From: an uncultured Clostridia bacterium
GTDB taxonomy: Bacteria > Bacillota > Clostridia > Oscillospirales > Oscillospiraceae
DNA: 5,832 bases
NCBI GenBank assembly: GCA_946006895.1
Contig: CAMFZO010000100.1
Span: 1 to 5,832, forward strand
Direction: 5' to 3'
The position numbers were made by a program, and so were the translations under genes. Every line of letters starts with the position of its first letter. Position 1 is the stretch's first letter. Positions 4,615 to 5,832 of the stretch are shown here, one piece after another. The notes below the pieces were generated by a model. The model had not been told where the DNA came from. It was given only the letters and a program-made list of their open reading frames with translations, and did not search any database.

Positions 4615-4637
4615 GTCGAAAGAAGGCGGTGTTTTCC

Positions 4638-5273
4638 ATGAAAGAGACAGATGAGATCATTTCCGTGCTGAAGGAGCGCTATCCCGACGCGCTGTGCGCC
4701 CTGCGCTATGAAAAGGACTATGAGCTGATGATCGCCGTGCGGCTGTCGGCCCAGTGTACCGACGCCCGGGTCAATTTGGTGACGCCGGCGCTCTTTGCCC
4801 GCTTTCCCACCCTGGATGCCTTTGCCGAGGCGGATGTGGCCGAGGTGGAGACCTATGTCCATTCCTGCGGCTTTTACAAGCACAAGGCCAGGGACATCGT
4901 GCTGGCCTGCCAGATGCTCCGCGACGTTTACGGCCGCCGGGTGCCCGACACCATGGAGGAGCTTCTGAAGCTGCCGGGCGTGGGCAGAAAAACGGCCAAC
5001 CTGCTGCTGGGGGACATCTACGGCAAGCCCGCCGTGGTCTGCGACACCCACTGTATCCGCATTGCGAACCGGCTGGGCCTTGCCGTGGGCAAGGAGCCGG
5101 AAAAGGTGGAGCAGCAGCTCCGGGCCGTTCTGCCGCCGGAGGAAAGCTCCGATTTCTGCCACCGGATCGTCCTTTTCGGGCGGGATCTGTGCACGGCGCG
5201 CAATCCCAAGTGCGGGCAATGTCCGCTGCGGCCCTTCTGCAGGGAATTCAGCGGCGAAAATGAGAAAAAATAA
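4638..5273 (+). CDS. nth: Endonuclease III (DNA glycosylase/AP lyase)
   Basis: Endonuclease III removes oxidised pyrimidines and nicks the resulting abasic site by beta-elimination. The 211-residue protein matches the bacterial family length (about 211). Visible: LSAQCTD (36-42); the helix-hairpin-helix LPGVGRKTA (112-120) with catalytic Lys118; CDTHCIRIANRLGL (135-148) with catalytic Asp136; and the C-terminal iron-sulphur loop C-X6-C-X2-C-X5-C at Cys185, 192, 195 and 201, which binds a 4Fe-4S cluster. These correspond to Lys120 and Asp138 of the E. coli enzyme. MutY is excluded by the lack of its C-terminal domain and the presence of the lysine. I chose the ATG at 4638 because AAGGCGG at 4623-4629 sits about 8 bases upstream. 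An in-frame GTG at 4629 would overlap that site. It is divergent from ung, so the two base-excision genes may be co-regulated. Confidence 0.96.
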   Translation: MKETDEIISVLKERYPDALCALRYEKDYELMIAVRLSAQCTDARVNLVTPALFARFPTLDAFAEADVAEVETYVHSCGFYKHKARDIVLACQMLRDVYGRRVPDTMEELLKLPGVGRKTANLLLGDIYGKPAVVCDTHCIRIANRLGLAVGKEPEKVEQQLRAVLPPEESSDFCHRIVLFGRDLCTARNPKCGQCPLRPFCREFSGENEKK

Positions 5274-5285
5274 TCGGTTTCTGCG

Positions 5286-5314
5286 TTGCCAGACCGGTCG
5301 ATCTATGCTATACT
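5286..5314 (+). promoter_or_regulatory. Promoter of the M18 aminopeptidase gene
   Basis: TTGCCA (5286-5291, 5 of 6) and TATACT (5309-5314, 5 of 6) are separated by 17 bases, with an extended TGC before the -10. The start should be near 5321, about 31 bases before the ATG at 5352. The -35 begins 13 bases after the nth stop, and I see no terminator between the genes, so read-through from nth is also possible. Confidence 0.75.
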
Positions 5315-5351
5315 GTTTTCGTTGATGTTTTTTCTACAGGAGTACAGAAAT

Positions 5352-5832
5352 ATGTCTGATTACAATACGGAGCTGTTCCGCTGGCTCTCCGGCGGACATT
5401 CCCCCTACCACACCGTCGCCGCGGCGGCGGAATACCTGAAAGCCAACGGCTTTTCCGCCTTAGAGCTTTCCGAGCCCTTCGCGGTGGAGCGCGGCGGGCG
5501 GTATTTTGTGCGAAACGGCACCTGCCTGACGGCCTTTACGGTGGGGCAGGCAAACCGCTTCCGCATTGCCGCCGCCCATACCGACTGGCCCTGCCTGCGG
5601 GTCAAGCCCTCGCCGGAGCAGGTGGCCGGCGGCTGCTGCAAGCTCAGCGTGGAGCCTTACGGCGGTGCCATCCTCAACACCTGGCTGGATCGGCCTCTGT
5701 CTCTGGCGGGCATCGCCGTCCTGCGTACCGCCGATGCCATGCGCCCGGTTATCCAACTGGTGGATTGGGACGAGCCGCTGCTGACCATCCCGAATCTTGC
5801 CATCCACATGAACCGTGAGGTCAACAAGGGGG
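5352..5832 (+). CDS. apeB: M18 family (aspartyl-type) aminopeptidase, 3' end outside window
   Basis: The first 160 residues of a cytoplasmic zinc metallopeptidase of family M18, which removes N-terminal (often acidic) residues from peptides. The complete family protein is about 420-450 residues, so roughly the N-terminal third is present. Visible: an N-terminal helix with FRWLSGGHSPYHTVAAAAEYL (residues 9-29); the first metal-ligand motif AAHTDWPCLRVKPSP (74-88), with His76 the likely zinc ligand; the family stretch EPYGGAILNTWLDRPLSLAG (101-120); and IPNLAIHMNREVNKG (146-160), which in relatives precedes further metal ligands beyond this window. The Trp after HTD, where Ser is common in the family, is a small variation. 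The start ATG has AGGAG 9 bases upstream and its own promoter. The frame stays open to the last base. The symbol apeB is by family; substrate preference cannot be read from this fragment. Confidence 0.92.
   Translation, partial: MSDYNTELFRWLSGGHSPYHTVAAAAEYLKANGFSALELSEPFAVERGGRYFVRNGTCLTAFTVGQANRFRIAAAHTDWPCLRVKPSPEQVAGGCCKLSVEPYGGAILNTWLDRPLSLAGIAVLRTADAMRPVIQLVDWDEPLLTIPNLAIHMNREVNKG

Noticed and set aside
4614..4620. Possible Spo0A box CGTCGAA upstream of nth.
   Set aside because: It is a 6-of-7 match only, lies downstream of the start site, and has no sporulation context. Similar near matches occur elsewhere in the window, for example at 1846.
4629..4637. GTG start for nth three codons upstream of the ATG.
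   Set aside because: The only purine-rich ribosome site (AAGGCGG, 4623-4629) would touch or overlap that GTG. Its spacing suits the ATG at 4638.

Overview
This window comes from a GC-rich, endospore-forming member of the Clostridia. I infer a gut Oscillospiraceae-type bacterium (relatives of Oscillibacter, Flavonifractor and similar). The basis is the sporulation pair spoIIGA-sigE, strong Shine-Dalgarno sites, SigmaA-type promoters in AT-rich gaps, and a short hairpin repeat of a kind I associate with these genomes. The genus cannot be fixed from the sequence alone.

Left part (1-3297, all minus strand). From right to left: rarA (AAA+ replication/recombination ATPase), then a 77-residue DUF951 zinc-ribbon-like protein whose ATG overlaps the rarA stop, then a hairpin terminator, then spoIIGA (membrane aspartic protease) and sigE (sporulation SigmaE). 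spoIIGA and sigE overlap by 8 bp and work as a unit: SpoIIGA removes the pro-sequence of SigmaE to switch on mother-cell transcription. Just downstream of sigE, at the window edge, are a perfect Spo0A box and a good SigmaA-type promoter that would serve the next, unseen gene (sigG in many relatives).

Middle (3298-3834). There are 537 bases without a confirmed intact gene. They hold a minus promoter for rarA, a strong plus promoter with a good ribosome binding site, and a 60-codon ORF that is an intact signal peptide followed by translated repeat DNA. I read it as a secreted-protein gene beheaded by a deletion or repeat insertion. Several hairpin repeats follow.

Right part (3835-5832). ung (uracil-DNA glycosylase, minus) and nth (endonuclease III, plus) are divergent base-excision-repair genes. 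They share a 131-bp control region with opposed promoters and several inverted repeats, including a perfect 13-bp-arm palindrome over the nth -10 box. Downstream of nth, a separate promoter drives an M18 aminopeptidase gene cut by the window end.

The gene content is mostly conserved core. The unusual material is the broken secretory gene with its repeats and the regulatory DNA around ung/nth and sigE. I found no new multi-gene system, CRISPR array, tRNA, rRNA or transposase.
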